In this document: positions 1-7,411 of the stretch, piece by piece | Numbering within the stretch: the first letter of the stretch is position 1 | Layout of the letters: every line of letters starts with the position of its first letter | Assembly (NCBI RefSeq): GCF_039954625.1 | Contig: NZ_CP157199.1 | Coordinates: forward strand, 1,798,001-1,862,000 | Length of the DNA: 64,000 bases | DNA from: Pontimicrobium sp. SW4 | GTDB lineage: Bacteria > Bacteroidota > Bacteroidia > Flavobacteriales > Flavobacteriaceae | Direction: 5' to 3' | Notes under the pieces: model-generated | The model's database searches: none | Told to the model about the DNA's origin: nothing | What the model saw: the letters and a program-made list of their open reading frames with translations, nothing else | Position numbers and translations under genes: made by a program

Positions 1-893
1 GCTGGAATTAAAGTTGTTTGCACATCTTTATTAATTATAGAACCACCTTCAACATGGACATTATCAAAAATTTCTCCAATTACGTGAAATGACGATGTTA
101 AGTTTGGACCACCATTACCTACGTAAAGGCGAACAGTTTCTCCAACATTAGCTGTAATCGCTCCATCTCCTGTCAAAGCTCCTACTTTACCATTAAATAC
201 TACATAATCTGCATCTTCATCTACCGCTTTTTGCATATCGAAAGGTTGTAACCCTGGTTCTCCATTTTCTCCTTTAGTATAGAAATCTCCTTGCATGATA
301 TAGTATTCTTTATCAACTGGTGGCAAGCCTCCTTCTGGTTCAACCAGAATTAAACCATACATACCATTTGCAATATGCATTCCAACTGGTGCAGTGGCAC
401 AGTGATACACATATAGTCCTGGATTTAAGGTTTTAAACGAAAACACTTTTTCATGTCCTGGTGCCACAAACGATGATGTTGCCCCACCACCTGGACCAGT
501 AACCGCATGTAAATCAATATTATGTGGTAATTTATTATCTGGATGGTTAGATAAGGTAAATTCGACCTCATCGCCTACTCGAGTTCTAATAAAACTCCCA
601 GGCACAGATCCACCAAATGTCCAGTAGACATACTCTACACCGTCAGTCATGGTTCCTACCTCTTCAAGGATTTCCATGTTAACTATCAATTTTTTTGCTG
701 GACGATCTCCAACTGGAGCAGGTACAAAAGGCGGTGCTGTTAATTCAGCTTCCATGGTTCCTTTTATTACTATTGTAGTTGGATCTTGCATTGCTACTTT
801 TTCATTAGATGCAGAATCTCCGCAGCTAAATACTAAAACAAAAGAAGCAACTAACATACTTACTTTTGATACTAATTTATTTAATTTTATCAT
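1..893 (-). CDS. nirK: Copper-containing nitrite reductase NirK, lipoprotein (C-terminus cut by window edge)
   Basis: Reduces nitrite to nitric oxide in denitrification. The reading frame is open from the ATG at 893 to the left edge, 297 codons, so the C-terminus is missing. The N-terminus is a lipoprotein signal with lipobox VFSC (Cys24), which suggests a membrane-anchored periplasmic enzyme. Two cupredoxin domains are visible. The type 1 copper ligands are H124, C165, H173 and M178 (motifs YHCA and [10 protein letters not shown]). The type 2 site shows H129, H164 and H270, with catalytic D127 ([10 protein letters not shown]); the last type 2 histidine would lie beyond the edge. It starts 12 bp after norB stops and so is the third gene of norC-norB-nirK. 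Identification is by motif recognition and is firm. Confidence 0.95.
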   Translation of the reverse strand, partial: MIKLNKLVSKVSMLVASFVLVFSCGDSASNEKVAMQDPTTIVIKGTMEAELTAPPFVPAPVGDRPAKKLIVNMEILEEVGTMTDGVEYVYWTFGGSVPGSFIRTRVGDEVEFTLSNHPDNKLPHNIDLHAVTGPGGGATSSFVAPGHEKVFSFKTLNPGLYVYHCATAPVGMHIANGMYGLILVEPEGGLPPVDKEYYIMQGDFYTKGENGEPGLQPFDMQKAVDEDADYVVFNGKVGALTGDGAITANVGETVRLYVGNGGPNLTSSFHVIGEIFDNVHVEGGSIINKDVQTTLIP

Positions 894-905
894 GATTTCT
901 TTTTA

Positions 906-2243
906 TTAATTGTCTAATTCTAATGCTTCATCATTTGGTCTCCCATGTTTGTAAAAATCTATTACATATAGTATGATACCTGTTGTAAAGATTGTTGCAC
1001 ATAGTATTAGTACAACAAAGTGTATGCTGATTTCTCCCTGAACTTGCATAAAGTCCATACCAAATTTTCTTTCTAAGTATACTTGAGCAACACCAGCAAC
1101 TCCAAAAGCTACCGTCATACCAATCATTCCAATATTAGACAACCAATATGCAGCTCTACCTCTTGTACTTTCGTATAATTTTCGTCCAGTTAAATTTGGT
1201 AATGCATAACTTATAATTGCTAAAACAATCATACCATAAGCTCCCCAAAACGCTAAGTGACCATGCATTGCTGTAACGAGTGTTCCGTGTGTGTATAAAT
1301 TTGTTTGTGGTAATGTATGAGCAAAACCTAATAACCCAGCTCCAACAAAGGATACTATAGCAGCTCCTAAAGTCCAGTATAATGCTAATTTATTTGGATG
1401 CTTTTTCTCGCCTTTTCTATACATATTAACTGCAAATAATGCCATTGCTAAGAATGCTAAAGGCTCAAGAGCTGAGAATATACCACCAACAATTAACCAA
1501 ATTTTATTTACACCAATGTAATAGTAGTGATGTCCTGTTCCTAATACTCCAGATAAGAATGTTAACCCAACAATTACATACAACCATTTTTCAATAACTT
1601 CTCTATCTACACCAGTAAGTTTAATTAATAAGAAAGATAGAATACCTCCCATAATTAATTCCCAAACACCTTCTACCCATAAGTGCACAACCCACCATCT
1701 AAAAAATGAATCGGTTACTTGACTATCAAATGGCAGCATACCTGGTAAGTATAACAAAGCAGCAAACAATAATCCCATAGATAGGACTAATGCTGTTGTT
1801 GTTTTTCGTTTCCCTTTAAAAAGTGTGACGAGAATAAGTCCTAAAAACAAGAGCACATTTGCTACAACCAAGAAATCTAAAGGTCTTGGTATTTCTAAAA
1901 ATTTTCTTCCTTCCCAATAGTTAAAGTGGTACCCTACTATAGCTACAACACCAACTACAGCTAAACTTATTAATTGAACATAAGCTAATTTTACGCTCAC
2001 TAATTCGCGCTGAGCTTCTTCTGGAATAATATAATATGCAGCTCCCATAAAACCAGATAATAACCATACAACTAGTAAATTAGTATGCACAGCTCTTGCT
2101 GTATTAAAAGGAATAAAGTCGTGTAAATTGTCGAAACCTATTCTAGCAAAACCCATTATAAAACCGTATGTTATTTGCAATACGAGTAGTAACATAGAAA
2201 GGGCAAAAAACCAATAGGCAACTTTTTGTGATTTATATTTCAT
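906..2243 (-). CDS. norB: Nitric oxide reductase catalytic subunit NorB (cNOR type)
   Basis: Membrane subunit that reduces two NO to N2O with electrons from NorC. At 445 aa with about 12 hydrophobic segments it has the usual length of cytochrome-c-dependent NorB and lacks the N-terminal extension of quinol-dependent qNOR. Ligand residues are in place: H53 (low-spin haem), H187, H238 and H239 (non-haem FeB), H327 and H329 in MHGHLAFWGAYG (haems), and conserved glutamates E191 and E195 in HLWVEGVWE. It follows norC by 11 bp and precedes nirK by 12 bp, so NO made by NirK is removed by products of the same transcript. Confidence 0.95.
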   Translation of the reverse strand: MKYKSQKVAYWFFALSMLLLVLQITYGFIMGFARIGFDNLHDFIPFNTARAVHTNLLVVWLLSGFMGAAYYIIPEEAQRELVSVKLAYVQLISLAVVGVVAIVGYHFNYWEGRKFLEIPRPLDFLVVANVLLFLGLILVTLFKGKRKTTTALVLSMGLLFAALLYLPGMLPFDSQVTDSFFRWWVVHLWVEGVWELIMGGILSFLLIKLTGVDREVIEKWLYVIVGLTFLSGVLGTGHHYYYIGVNKIWLIVGGIFSALEPLAFLAMALFAVNMYRKGEKKHPNKLALYWTLGAAIVSFVGAGLLGFAHTLPQTNLYTHGTLVTAMHGHLAFWGAYGMIVLAIISYALPNLTGRKLYESTRGRAAYWLSNIGMIGMTVAFGVAGVAQVYLERKFGMDFMQVQGEISIHFVVLILCATIFTTGIILYVIDFYKHGRPNDEALELDN

Positions 2244-2254
2244 GATTCGTTAGT

Positions 2255-2716
2255 TTAGTTATTGATTCTATCTTTTGCTAATGGGGATACAATTCGATCG
2301 AAGCCATTAAGGTCTATTTCGCCTATCCATTCAAAAAAAGCAATCATATCTTCAGCTTCTTGTTCTGTCATACTATAAGCCACCATTTTTCTTCCATTTG
2401 GTTGCCATGGTACTTGAGACATTAAAATACTTTTTATAACTTCTTCTCCTTGGCCATCGTACTTCATATTGAGTCTATCGATAACCTTAGTTAACTCTGG
2501 AGCATAGTATGCTCCTTCTCCTAGTATTGTATGGCAGCCCATACAATTGTTCTCCTCCCAGATTTTTTTTCCTCGAACAACAGATTCAGTAATGTTTTCA
2601 TGGTTAGATTGATCCTGTGACATCGACAAAGAATACACAGTCAAACCAATGAATACTAAAAATGTTACTAAGGTTCCGCCTAGAAAGAAAGCTCTTGCTT
2701 GTTTTTTAGATAACAT
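2255..2716 (-). CDS. norC: Nitric oxide reductase cytochrome c subunit NorC
   Basis: Membrane-anchored monohaem cytochrome c that passes electrons to NorB. From the ATG at 2716 the protein is 153 aa. It has one N-terminal membrane helix (about residues 9-30), a haem site CMGCH (C58, C61, H62) and a C-terminal helical cytochrome fold with methionines available as sixth ligand. A longer frame opens at a TTG at 2770, but that TTG is the end of the promoter -7 element (TATTTTTG, 2775-2768), so it cannot be the start. The chosen start MLSKKQAR also matches the usual NorC N-terminus. First gene of the norC-norB-nirK operon. Confidence 0.93.
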   Translation of the reverse strand: MLSKKQARAFFLGGTLVTFLVFIGLTVYSLSMSQDQSNHENITESVVRGKKIWEENNCMGCHTILGEGAYYAPELTKVIDRLNMKYDGQGEEVIKSILMSQVPWQPNGRKMVAYSMTEQEAEDMIAFFEWIGEIDLNGFDRIVSPLAKDRINN

Positions 2717-2767
2717 GTTAATTGGTTTTTTAGTTTGATTTATAAAAAAGACAATTTTATCTTTTTC

Positions 2768-2810
2768 CAAAAATAGTTCACGAAAAAAGTTTAAAACATG
2801 ACAAAAGTCA
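2768..2810 (-). promoter_or_regulatory. norC promoter with FNR/DNR-type palindrome
   Basis: A perfect inverted repeat TGAC-AAAA-GTCA lies at 2799-2810, the half-site and spacing pattern of FNR/DNR sites (TTGAY-N4-RTCAA). A Bacteroidetes -7 element TATTTTTG lies at 2775-2768. The palindrome centre (2804.5) is 36.5 bp from the inner end of the -7 element, which would place it near -41.5, the class II activator position. The likely transcription start is about 2762, so the leader to the ATG at 2716 is about 45 nt. The activator is inferred, not seen. Confidence 0.7.
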
Positions 2811-2891
2811 GTTTAGGATATTTAAATCCTAAATATTTTTGTTCTGTGAAATTTAGCTCATTAGTAATATCACTAATGTTATCTGTCTCGA

Positions 2892-3332
2892 TATAAAATA
2901 GGTTTTGAAGCCTCAATTAAGCTTGAATTTACGGATGGTTTCTTTTTCAAAAACTGATATTTCTTATGTGTATGCTAAAAATAAAGGCTTAAAAGAATCG
3001 CTTCTACTTACCCTCCTCTAACCACCAAACTAGATTTTGGATTCGAGAAAAAGAACTATTGGGTAAATGCAACCTTTAATTTAGTTTCTAAACAAGATAA
3101 AATTGCCGAAAGCTTTGGTGAAACTTATACAAAAAGCTATGAAACGTTAGATATTCGTGTTGGACTAAAACCAATAAAAAATATAACAGTTGGTTTGGCA
3201 GCTATTAATGTTTTTGATCAAACCTACAATGACCATTTAAGTTTTTCATTTAACAACCAATCGGGTTTAGGCAGAGTCCCTATTAATGAACCTGGAAGAA
3301 ACTTAACTGCTTTCTTACAATATAAGTTTTAG
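2892..3332 (+). pseudogene. TonB-dependent receptor C-terminal remnant, frameshifted
   Basis: No long frame is open, but three consecutive pieces in different frames read as the end of a TonB-dependent outer-membrane receptor. The first is GFEASIKLEFTDGFFFKN from about 2901. The second is DISYVYAKNKGLKESL from 2956. The third is 3027-3332, about 101 codons, including KNITVGLAAINVFDQTYND and PINEPGRNLTAFLQYKF, ending in the aromatic residue typical of beta-barrel proteins. The joins need one frameshift near 2950 and a single-base loss near 3005-3012. The plug and most of the barrel are gone. It is the only plus-strand coding trace in the first 15 kb. A sequencing error could explain one frameshift but not the missing N-terminus. 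Confidence 0.8.
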
Positions 3333-3334
3333 AT

Positions 3335-3371
3335 AAAAGAAAAAGAGGGCAAATTGCCCTCTTTTTCTTTT
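3335..3371. terminator. Strong bidirectional hairpin terminator
   Basis: A perfect 16-bp stem (3335-3350 with 3356-3371) around an AAATT loop, with a GC core GAGGGC/GCCCTC flanked by A-rich and T-rich arms. It sits 2 bp after the receptor remnant's stop (plus strand) and about 80 bp after the cytochrome c gene (minus strand), so it can end transcription from both sides. Confidence 0.9.
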
Positions 3372-3451
3372 AATAAATATCTTCATCTAGTTGCATAAAA
3401 TCTACTAAAACTTAAATCGTATACCTTTATTTTATTAAATAAATGGTCTTA

Positions 3452-3964
3452 TTAGTTTTTATTTTTTCCTTTCCCCATACCTTTTTTTTGTTCTTGCTTA
3501 TAATGTTCATCAAACCATTCTGGTTGTTCAATATCATTATCATATATGTAATCAGCAATTTGTTCAATGTCTTCTTCTGAATAAGGAGCGTAAGGCATAA
3601 TATTAAATTTTCTAATAGCTCCAGGCATTTTTGATATTTCTTCTGAAGGTTTATTAACCCATTTCTTAAAATTAGCAATAAACTCTTTCTTAGTGATATT
3701 ATTATTTTTATAATGCTTCTTAACAGCAATCATTGGAGGTGCTAATCTATCATCATGCGAAGTCACAGGGTTGTGGCATACATAGCAATTAGTTTCCATA
3801 AGTTTTTTTCCTGGGTGCTCTTGACTTTCTACAATAGCTACGTCTTGATAATCTAGTTTTATTTTTTTATAACTAAAAAACAATGTGGCTAGAATCAATA
3901 CAATTATTGTTAGAATTAAGGGTTTGACAAAACTTTTCATTTCTATTTTATTTTGAATACGCAT
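3452..3964 (-). CDS. Membrane-anchored monohaem cytochrome c
   Basis: A 170-aa protein (162 aa if the second ATG at 3940, MKSFVKPL, is used). An N-terminal membrane helix is followed by one haem c site CYVCH and a probable Met ligand in NIMPYAPYSEEDI, a class I-like cytochrome ending in a short lysine/glycine-rich tail. Probably an electron carrier on the outer face of the inner membrane. It has its own promoter carrying the island's GTAAC-N4-GTTAC palindrome, which ties it to the sulfur genes rather than to nor/nir. A role as electron acceptor for sulfur oxidation is inference from that shared operator. Confidence 0.85.
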   Translation of the reverse strand: MRIQNKIEMKSFVKPLILTIIVLILATLFFSYKKIKLDYQDVAIVESQEHPGKKLMETNCYVCHNPVTSHDDRLAPPMIAVKKHYKNNNITKKEFIANFKKWVNKPSEEISKMPGAIRKFNIMPYAPYSEEDIEQIADYIYDNDIEQPEWFDEHYKQEQKKGMGKGKNKN

Positions 3965-3989
3965 TATAATAATACGTTGAATTTATTAT

Positions 3990-4033
3990 TAAAATTAAAG
4001 CTTAATATTAAGTTCTGCAGTAACATTAGTTAC
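3990..4033 (-). promoter_or_regulatory. Cytochrome c promoter with GTAAC-N4-GTTAC operator
   Basis: Perfect palindrome GTAAC-ATTA-GTTAC at 4020-4033 (centre 4026.5). A -7 element TAATTTTA (one mismatch to TAnnTTTG) lies at 3997-3990, 36.5 bp from the palindrome centre. Same architecture as four other promoters in this island. Confidence 0.75.
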
Positions 4034-4044
4034 ATATAACTCAT

Positions 4045-4077
4045 AAAAAAAGAGCAGCTAATAGCTGCTCTTTTTTT
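4045..4077. terminator. Hairpin terminator after the CstB-like gene
   Basis: Stem AAAAAAAGAGCAGCT (4045-4059) pairs with AGCTGCTCTTTTTTT (4063-4077) around a 3-base loop. It lies 17 bp beyond the stop at 4095 of the minus-strand gene and just upstream of the cytochrome c promoter, separating the two transcripts. Confidence 0.9.
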
Positions 4078-4094
4078 AAATAACTTATTAAAAT

Positions 4095-5516
4095 CTATAG
4101 CAATGTCGTTGGACAAACATAATCTGTCATTGGCACACCTGTTTCCTTTAAATCTTTAAATCCGCCTCTTACATCAGTTACTTTTTTAACACCATTTGCT
4201 TTAAAAATTGAAGCTGCTACTAAAGAACGGTATCCACTAGCACAGTGCAAGAAATATTCTTTGCCAGGGTTGATTTCTGCAAAATTTTCATGTATCCAAT
4301 CTAAAGGAAAATTCTCAACTTCTTTAACATGCTCAGATAAGTATTCTGATTCTTTACGAACATCCACAGGTTTTTCCATAGAACCTTCGGATAGTCGTTT
4401 TGCAAATTCAATTGCCGACATTGAATCAATTCTATCTACTTCGAATCCATGAGCAATCCAATCTTTAATACCTCCATTTAAATACCCTAATGTGTTATCG
4501 TAGCCCACTCTTGAAAAGCGTGTTACTATTTCATTAACTCGCAATTCATCATCAGCAATAAAAATGATTTTCTGATTAATATCTTTTATTAATGCGCCTA
4601 CCCAAGGTGCAAAACTACCATCTATACCAATATACCAAGCTCCAGGAACAGTTCCTTCCTCTGTATAAGATTCTTTAGAGCGTGTGTCAACAACAAGGAC
4701 ATCTTTTTGCTCACTCATTTCTTTAAAAGTAGCTGGATCTAATGGCGTAGTACCTCTATGTAACACCTCATCAATGCTAGTGTTTACAGTTTTATTCATA
4801 CGAACATTATTAGGAAAATATTGTGGTGGCGGCTTTAAACCAGTAGTTACCTCCACAATAAATTCTTCTTTTGTCATATCTGCTCGTAACGCATAATTAG
4901 TCTTCTTTTGATTACCTAATGTATCAAAAGTTTCACTACTCATATTTTTTCCACAAGCTGATCCTGCTCCATGATTAGGATATACTATAATATCATCAGG
5001 TAAGGTCATTATTTTGTTTCTTAAAGAATCGTATAAATAACCTGCTAAGTCTTCTTCAGTTAAAGTTCCTTGCTTTACAGCTAAATCTGGTCTACCAACA
5101 TCACCAATAAACAAACAGTCACCAGTACATACGTAAGGCGTATTTCCTTCTTCATCGGTAATTAAGTATGAAGATGATTCCATTGTATGTCCAGGTGTAT
5201 GCAATAACGTAATTTTACCACCACCTAGTAAGAACTCTTCACCATCTTTACCATTATAAATATCATATTCGGCTGTTGCATGAGGGCCAAAAACAATTTT
5301 TGCACCTGTTTTTTGTGCTAAATCGTATTGTCCAGACACAAAATCTGCATGGAAATGTGTTAAGAAAATATACTTTATTTTAGCTTTATCTGCTTCAGCC
5401 ATTCTTAAATAAGGCTCAGTTTCTCTTAAAGGATCAATAACAGCTGCTTCACCATTAGACTCTATATAATAAGCCATTTCGGCAAGACATCCAGTAAATA
5501 ATTGTTCTACTTTCAT
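4095..5516 (-). CDS. CstB-like persulfide dioxygenase / pseudo-rhodanese / rhodanese fusion
   Basis: A 473-aa cytoplasmic protein of three parts. Residues 1-240 are a metallo-beta-lactamase fold of the persulfide dioxygenase type: THFHADFVSG (H54, H56, D58), HTPGH (H110), TGDCLFIGDVGRPD (D133), YPNHGAG (H182), plus Cys188. Residues about 258-362 are a rhodanese domain whose active-site loop reads FIADDELR with no cysteine, so it is inactive. Residues about 366-473 are an intact rhodanese with loop HCASGYRS (Cys425). This order matches Staphylococcus aureus CstB, which oxidises low-molecular-weight persulfides and yields thiosulfate. The fit is by motif and domain order; sequence similarity was not measured. 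Single-gene transcript with its own operator-bearing promoter and terminator. Confidence 0.88.
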   Translation of the reverse strand: MKVEQLFTGCLAEMAYYIESNGEAAVIDPLRETEPYLRMAEADKAKIKYIFLTHFHADFVSGQYDLAQKTGAKIVFGPHATAEYDIYNGKDGEEFLLGGGKITLLHTPGHTMESSSYLITDEEGNTPYVCTGDCLFIGDVGRPDLAVKQGTLTEEDLAGYLYDSLRNKIMTLPDDIIVYPNHGAGSACGKNMSSETFDTLGNQKKTNYALRADMTKEEFIVEVTTGLKPPPQYFPNNVRMNKTVNTSIDEVLHRGTTPLDPATFKEMSEQKDVLVVDTRSKESYTEEGTVPGAWYIGIDGSFAPWVGALIKDINQKIIFIADDELRVNEIVTRFSRVGYDNTLGYLNGGIKDWIAHGFEVDRIDSMSAIEFAKRLSEGSMEKPVDVRKESEYLSEHVKEVENFPLDWIHENFAEINPGKEYFLHCASGYRSLVAASIFKANGVKKVTDVRGGFKDLKETGVPMTDYVCPTTLL

Positions 5517-5553
5517 ATTATTTTTATTTTATTGATTCATAATTATTTAATCA

Positions 5554-5598
5554 CAAAATTAACTAAAATGCACTCTACTAATTGTAACTAGAGTTACA
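5554..5598 (-). promoter_or_regulatory. Promoter of the CstB-like gene with TGTAAC-N4-GTTACA operator
   Basis: Palindrome TGTAAC-TAGA-GTTACA at 5583-5598 (centre 5590.5), with 6-bp half-sites. The -7 element TAATTTTG lies at 5561-5554, 36.5 bp from the centre. Confidence 0.8.
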
Positions 5599-5612
5599 GA
5601 GGTGTTTTGAGA

Positions 5613-7337
5613 CTACTTATTTGCTTGATTAGTGTATTTTTCAAATTTATTTTGCTTTTTAAATCCAGCTTCATAAAAATCAACTGCTTCTTGAATACTC
5701 ATAAAGAAAAATTCATCTCCTATTTTATTCATAAGCTTAGATTTTACCATTTTGTCTCTTACTGGCCCTTTTAAGCCTGTAAATGCTATTTGTACTTCTC
5801 TATCTTTAAAATATGAATAAATTTCATTTAAAGCAAAAATAGCACTACTATCTAAACTGTTTAAGCTTTCGCCATCTATGATTAAAAACTTCAACTTATC
5901 TCCTTTAAACTCACTAAACTCTTGTAGTTTATCTTTAAAATAAGAAGTGTTTGCAAAATATAATTGCGCATCAAAGCGCACAATTAATATGTTTTCGTTT
6001 ATAATAACATCTTTGAATCTCTTTCTATTACGATAAAAGTGAGTGTTGGGCACGTTACCTAAAATCGCTATATGCGGCTTTGTTGTTTTATAAATGAGCA
6101 TTCCTAACGACAAAATCACACCACTAATAATACCCTCAGTAATACCAACCATAGCAGTAATTATTAATGTAATGTTTAGTATCACTAAATCCTTTCTAGC
6201 ATAGGCTAATAATTGTCGTGGTATTCTAAAATCTAACAGTCCAAATACAGCTACAATAATAATTCCAGCTAAAACAGCTTTTGGCAAATAATAAAATACA
6301 GGCGTTAAAAAAAGTAATGTTAAACCTACTACAATAGCAGATATTAATGATGCCAATTGTGTTTTAGCATTTGCTTGATTATTTACTGCTGTTCTTGAAA
6401 ACCCACCTGTAGAAGGATATGTTTGAAAAAATGAACCAACAACATTAGACAAACCTAAAGCTATTAACTCTTGATTTGGAACTACTTTATAATCTGTATG
6501 TTTCGTCTCAATAGCTCTAGCAACAGAAACTGCTTCTAGAAAGCCAATAAAAGATAATGTAAGTGCAACTGGAGCTAACTTTATGATGATATCTTTGCTA
6601 AAATATGGTATTCTAAAGCTCGGTAACCCTTCAGGTACACTACCTACAATTTGCACTCCTAATTGATCTAAATTAAATATTTTGACTGCAATTATTCCAA
6701 GAACTACAACTACTAAAGCTCCAGGTATTTTCTTGAATTCTTTCTTTAAAAAAACTAAAATAATAATCGATAAAATTCCAATTACCGTTGTAATGAGATT
6801 ACTTTCATGTATATGTTCATACGTGTCTTTTAGTAACAGTTGAATTTTATTACTTCTTTCGACATCTATACCAAATAAGTGCTTAAATTGGTTTATTCCT
6901 ATAATTAATGCTGCTGCTGAAGTAAAACCACTAATTACTGGTTTAGAAAGAAAATTAACTAGAAATCCTAATCTAAAAACTCCAAAAATAAATTGCAATA
7001 CTCCCATCATAAAAGCTAACAATATTGCAAATTCAATAAAGTGTTGTGTGCCTATTTCTGCTAAAGCAACTACACCTGAAGCTACAATTAAAGAGTCCAT
7101 AGCCACTGGCCCAACAGATAGTTGTCTAGATGTTCCAAAAACAGCATAAACAATTTGAGGTATTAATGCTGTATACAAACCATAAATAGGTGGCAAACCA
7201 GCAATCATAGCATAGGCTACACCTTGAGGAACTAACATAACTCCTACTGTTAATCCTGCACTAATATCTCCTTTTAACCACTCTTTTTTATAGCCAGGTA
7301 ACCAATCTAAAATTGGTAGAATAGATTTTAAATTCAT
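5613..7337 (-). CDS. SulP-family anion transporter with STAS domain (first copy)
   Basis: A 574-aa inner-membrane transporter. The N-terminal two thirds are hydrophobic with SulP hallmarks (PQGVAYAMIAGLPPIYGLY near residue 37, and the GGFSRTAVN region). The C-terminal part (about 440-560) is a cytoplasmic STAS domain including FLIIDGESLNSLDSSA. The family carries sulfate, bicarbonate and other anions. Next to persulfide- and sulfite-oxidising enzymes, sulfate or a related sulfur oxyanion is the likely substrate, and direction cannot be told from sequence. It has its own operator-bearing promoter in the 74-bp gap after the second SulP gene. Confidence 0.9.
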   Translation of the reverse strand: MNLKSILPILDWLPGYKKEWLKGDISAGLTVGVMLVPQGVAYAMIAGLPPIYGLYTALIPQIVYAVFGTSRQLSVGPVAMDSLIVASGVVALAEIGTQHFIEFAILLAFMMGVLQFIFGVFRLGFLVNFLSKPVISGFTSAAALIIGINQFKHLFGIDVERSNKIQLLLKDTYEHIHESNLITTVIGILSIIILVFLKKEFKKIPGALVVVVLGIIAVKIFNLDQLGVQIVGSVPEGLPSFRIPYFSKDIIIKLAPVALTLSFIGFLEAVSVARAIETKHTDYKVVPNQELIALGLSNVVGSFFQTYPSTGGFSRTAVNNQANAKTQLASLISAIVVGLTLLFLTPVFYYLPKAVLAGIIIVAVFGLLDFRIPRQLLAYARKDLVILNITLIITAMVGITEGIISGVILSLGMLIYKTTKPHIAILGNVPNTHFYRNRKRFKDVIINENILIVRFDAQLYFANTSYFKDKLQEFSEFKGDKLKFLIIDGESLNSLDSSAIFALNEIYSYFKDREVQIAFTGLKGPVRDKMVKSKLMNKIGDEFFFMSIQEAVDFYEAGFKKQNKFEKYTNQANK

Positions 7338-7355
7338 AGAATTAATTTGCCAGAG

Positions 7356-7399
7356 TAAAGATAGTATAAGTTAAAGGAAAGATTGTAACCAGAATTACA
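7356..7399 (-). promoter_or_regulatory. SulP-1 promoter with TGTAAC-N4-ATTACA operator
   Basis: Near-palindrome TGTAAC-CAGA-ATTACA at 7384-7399 (centre 7391.5; one half-site deviates by one base). A -7-like element TATCTTTA lies at 7363-7356, 35.5 bp from the centre. It shows that this SulP gene can be transcribed separately from the operon ending just upstream. Confidence 0.65.
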
Positions 7400-7411
7400 G
7401 AACGTGCATAA

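Noticed and set aside
649..909. 86-codon plus-strand frame
   Set aside because: Lies fully antisense to nirK, whose protein has all copper ligands.
2255..2770. Longer norC starting at the TTG at 2770
   Set aside because: The TTG is the last part of the -7 element; the ATG at 2716 gives the standard NorC N-terminus.
3427..3729. 100-codon minus-strand frame of low complexity
   Set aside because: Overlaps the cytochrome c gene in another frame and reads as Leu/Ile/Lys-rich noise.
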